Assembly: GCA_937136455.1 (NCBI GenBank)
Contig: CAKZOO010000113.1
Coordinates: 1-64,000, forward strand
DNA length: 64,000 nt
Reading direction: 5' to 3'
Source: an uncultured Flavobacteriaceae bacterium
GTDB lineage: Bacteria > Bacteroidota > Bacteroidia > Flavobacteriales > Flavobacteriaceae
Of this stretch, positions 63,246-64,000 are shown piece by piece. Positions within the stretch are counted from its first letter, which is position 1. The number at the start of each line of letters is the position of its first letter. Made by a program: the position numbers and the translations under genes. The notes below the pieces were generated by a model. It worked only from the letters and a program-made list of their open reading frames with translations. It did no database searches and was not told the DNA's origin.

Positions 63246-64000
63246 ATGAATTTAAGTTCAAAAGACATAGAGCGCATTAGAGAAGATTTTCCGATTCTGG
63301 GTAGAAAAATCAATGGAAGCGATTTGGTCTATTTGGACAATGCTGCAACTTCCCAAACTCCCAAGCAGGTAATTGATTGTATAGTGGATTATTACTCCAA
63401 TTACAACGCTAATATTCACAGAGGAGTTCATTCGCTTTCACAAGAGGCGACTGAAGCTTTTGAAGTAGCTCGAAAAAAAGTACAGCAGCATTTTAATATT
63501 GCTCATCCAGAAGAAGTGATCTTTACTTCTGGTACCACTCATAGTATCAATGCCGTAGCAAATGGATACGCAAAGCTTTTAAACCCTGGAGATGAACTCA
63601 TTGTATCAGCTTTGGAACACCACTCCAATATTGTTCCTTGGCAAATGGCCTGTGAGCAGTCTGGAGCTAGCTTAAAGGTCATACCGATGGATGCTAGTGG
63701 TGCGCTCGATTTAAATGCCTATGAATCACTTTTGAGTGATCGTACACAATTGGTTTTTTGCAACCATGTATCCAATGCTCTTGGAGTCATCAATCCAATT
63801 GAAACCATTATTGAAAAAGCACATGAAGTTGGTGCAGCTGTCTTAATCGACGGTGCACAAGCTGCTCCTCATATCAAAGCTGATCTTCAAGCTTTAGATG
63901 TTGACTTTTATACCGTATCAGCTCATAAACTTTGTGGACCTACAGGAATTGGAATGCTCTACGGTAAAAAGGAACGATTAGAGGCTTTACCTCCCTATCA
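63246..64000 (+). CDS. sufS: cysteine desulfurase SufS (cut by the window edge)
   Basis: The first about 251 of some 405 residues. It supplies sulfur to SufBCD from cysteine. Seen: VYLDNAATSQTPKQV, NIHRGVHSLSQEAT, VIFTSGTTHSINAVA, EHHSNIVPW, VLIDGAQAAPH (pyridoxal phosphate Asp) and SAHKLCGPTGIGMLYG with the pyridoxal Lys near 226. The catalytic Cys region lies beyond the window. Confidence 0.95.
   Translation, partial: MNLSSKDIERIREDFPILGRKINGSDLVYLDNAATSQTPKQVIDCIVDYYSNYNANIHRGVHSLSQEATEAFEVARKKVQQHFNIAHPEEVIFTSGTTHSINAVANGYAKLLNPGDELIVSALEHHSNIVPWQMACEQSGASLKVIPMDASGALDLNAYESLLSDRTQLVFCNHVSNALGVINPIETIIEKAHEVGAAVLIDGAQAAPHIKADLQALDVDFYTVSAHKLCGPTGIGMLYGKKERLEALPPY

Overview
The window is almost entirely from a marine-type member of the Flavobacteriia (Bacteroidetes). 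The signs are PorP/SprF proteins next to giant type IX secretion (T9SS) type B adhesins, -7 promoter boxes of the form TAnnTTTG, almost no Shine-Dalgarno sequences, TolC/MFP/RND and SUF operons in flavobacterial style, an AT-rich background and typical Bacteroidetes lipoproteins. The first ~485 bases do not fit: they are GC-rich, use different codons and hold the start of a short protein that looks alphaproteobacterial. They run into ~135 bases of ragged poly-A and then ~380 bases of gene-free AT-rich DNA, so the left edge is probably a chimeric join.

Layout. 1.0-3.3 kb: acyl-CoA-binding protein and an in-frame fusion of a TonB-receptor-like protein to the C-terminal part of phosphatidylserine decarboxylase. 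3.4-4.4 kb: secreted endonuclease/exonuclease/phosphatase-family protein. 4.4-12.2 kb: a PorP/SprF protein and its ~2280-residue T9SS adhesin (ThuA-like, PKD, LamG, IPT/TIG, C-type lectin, cadherin-like, thrombospondin-3 repeats, type B sorting domain). 12.3-15.1 kb: YjbH-like barrel and a coiled-coil lipoprotein with an HDSGG-repeat tail. 15.4-25 kb: a PAP2 phosphatase, then a second T9SS block with two broken adhesins around an OmpA/PD40/TPR protein and a PorP/SprF protein. 25-28.3 kb: sugar-nucleotide genes. 28.3-30.4 kb: DtxR/MntR-type regulator, ZIP transporter and DUF2141 protein, with a palindromic operator candidate. 30.4-38.1 kb: polyprenyl synthase and a TetR-TolC-MFP-RND efflux operon. 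38-50 kb: housekeeping (aspS, ClC channel, cold-shock protein, tadA, J-domain protein, dCMP deaminase, enoyl-CoA hydratase, histidine kinase, bacilliredoxin, plsC, hemH). 50.2-51 kb: TacA/TacT-type toxin-antitoxin pair. 51-54.3 kb: large BNR/sortilin-like secreted protein and tRNA-Ala(GGC). 54.4-56.2 kb: universal stress protein, a tiny gene remnant and a HigB/HigA-type pair. 56.3-64 kb: hemJ-like gene, pepP, thiL and the suf operon, cut in sufS at the right edge.

How it works together. The two T9SS blocks pair giant surface adhesins with PorP/SprF outer-membrane partners, as in known SprB/SprF systems; the OmpA/PD40/TPR protein could anchor such a machine to peptidoglycan. The regulator/ZIP/DUF2141 genes look like a self-regulated metal-uptake unit. 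Both toxin-antitoxin pairs have perfect inverted repeats on or beside their -7 box, as expected for autoregulation.

The main oddity is recurrent gene damage of one kind: the front of a gene joined directly to the back of the same or another gene (receptor/decarboxylase fusion, both adhesins of the second block, the 105-base remnant at 55.3 kb), plus single-base frameshifts. Either this genome has undergone many internal deletions, or the assembly (amplification chimeras, removed gaps, collapsed repeats) has produced them. The sequence alone cannot decide. I found no CRISPR array, insertion sequence, prophage or clearly new defence system.
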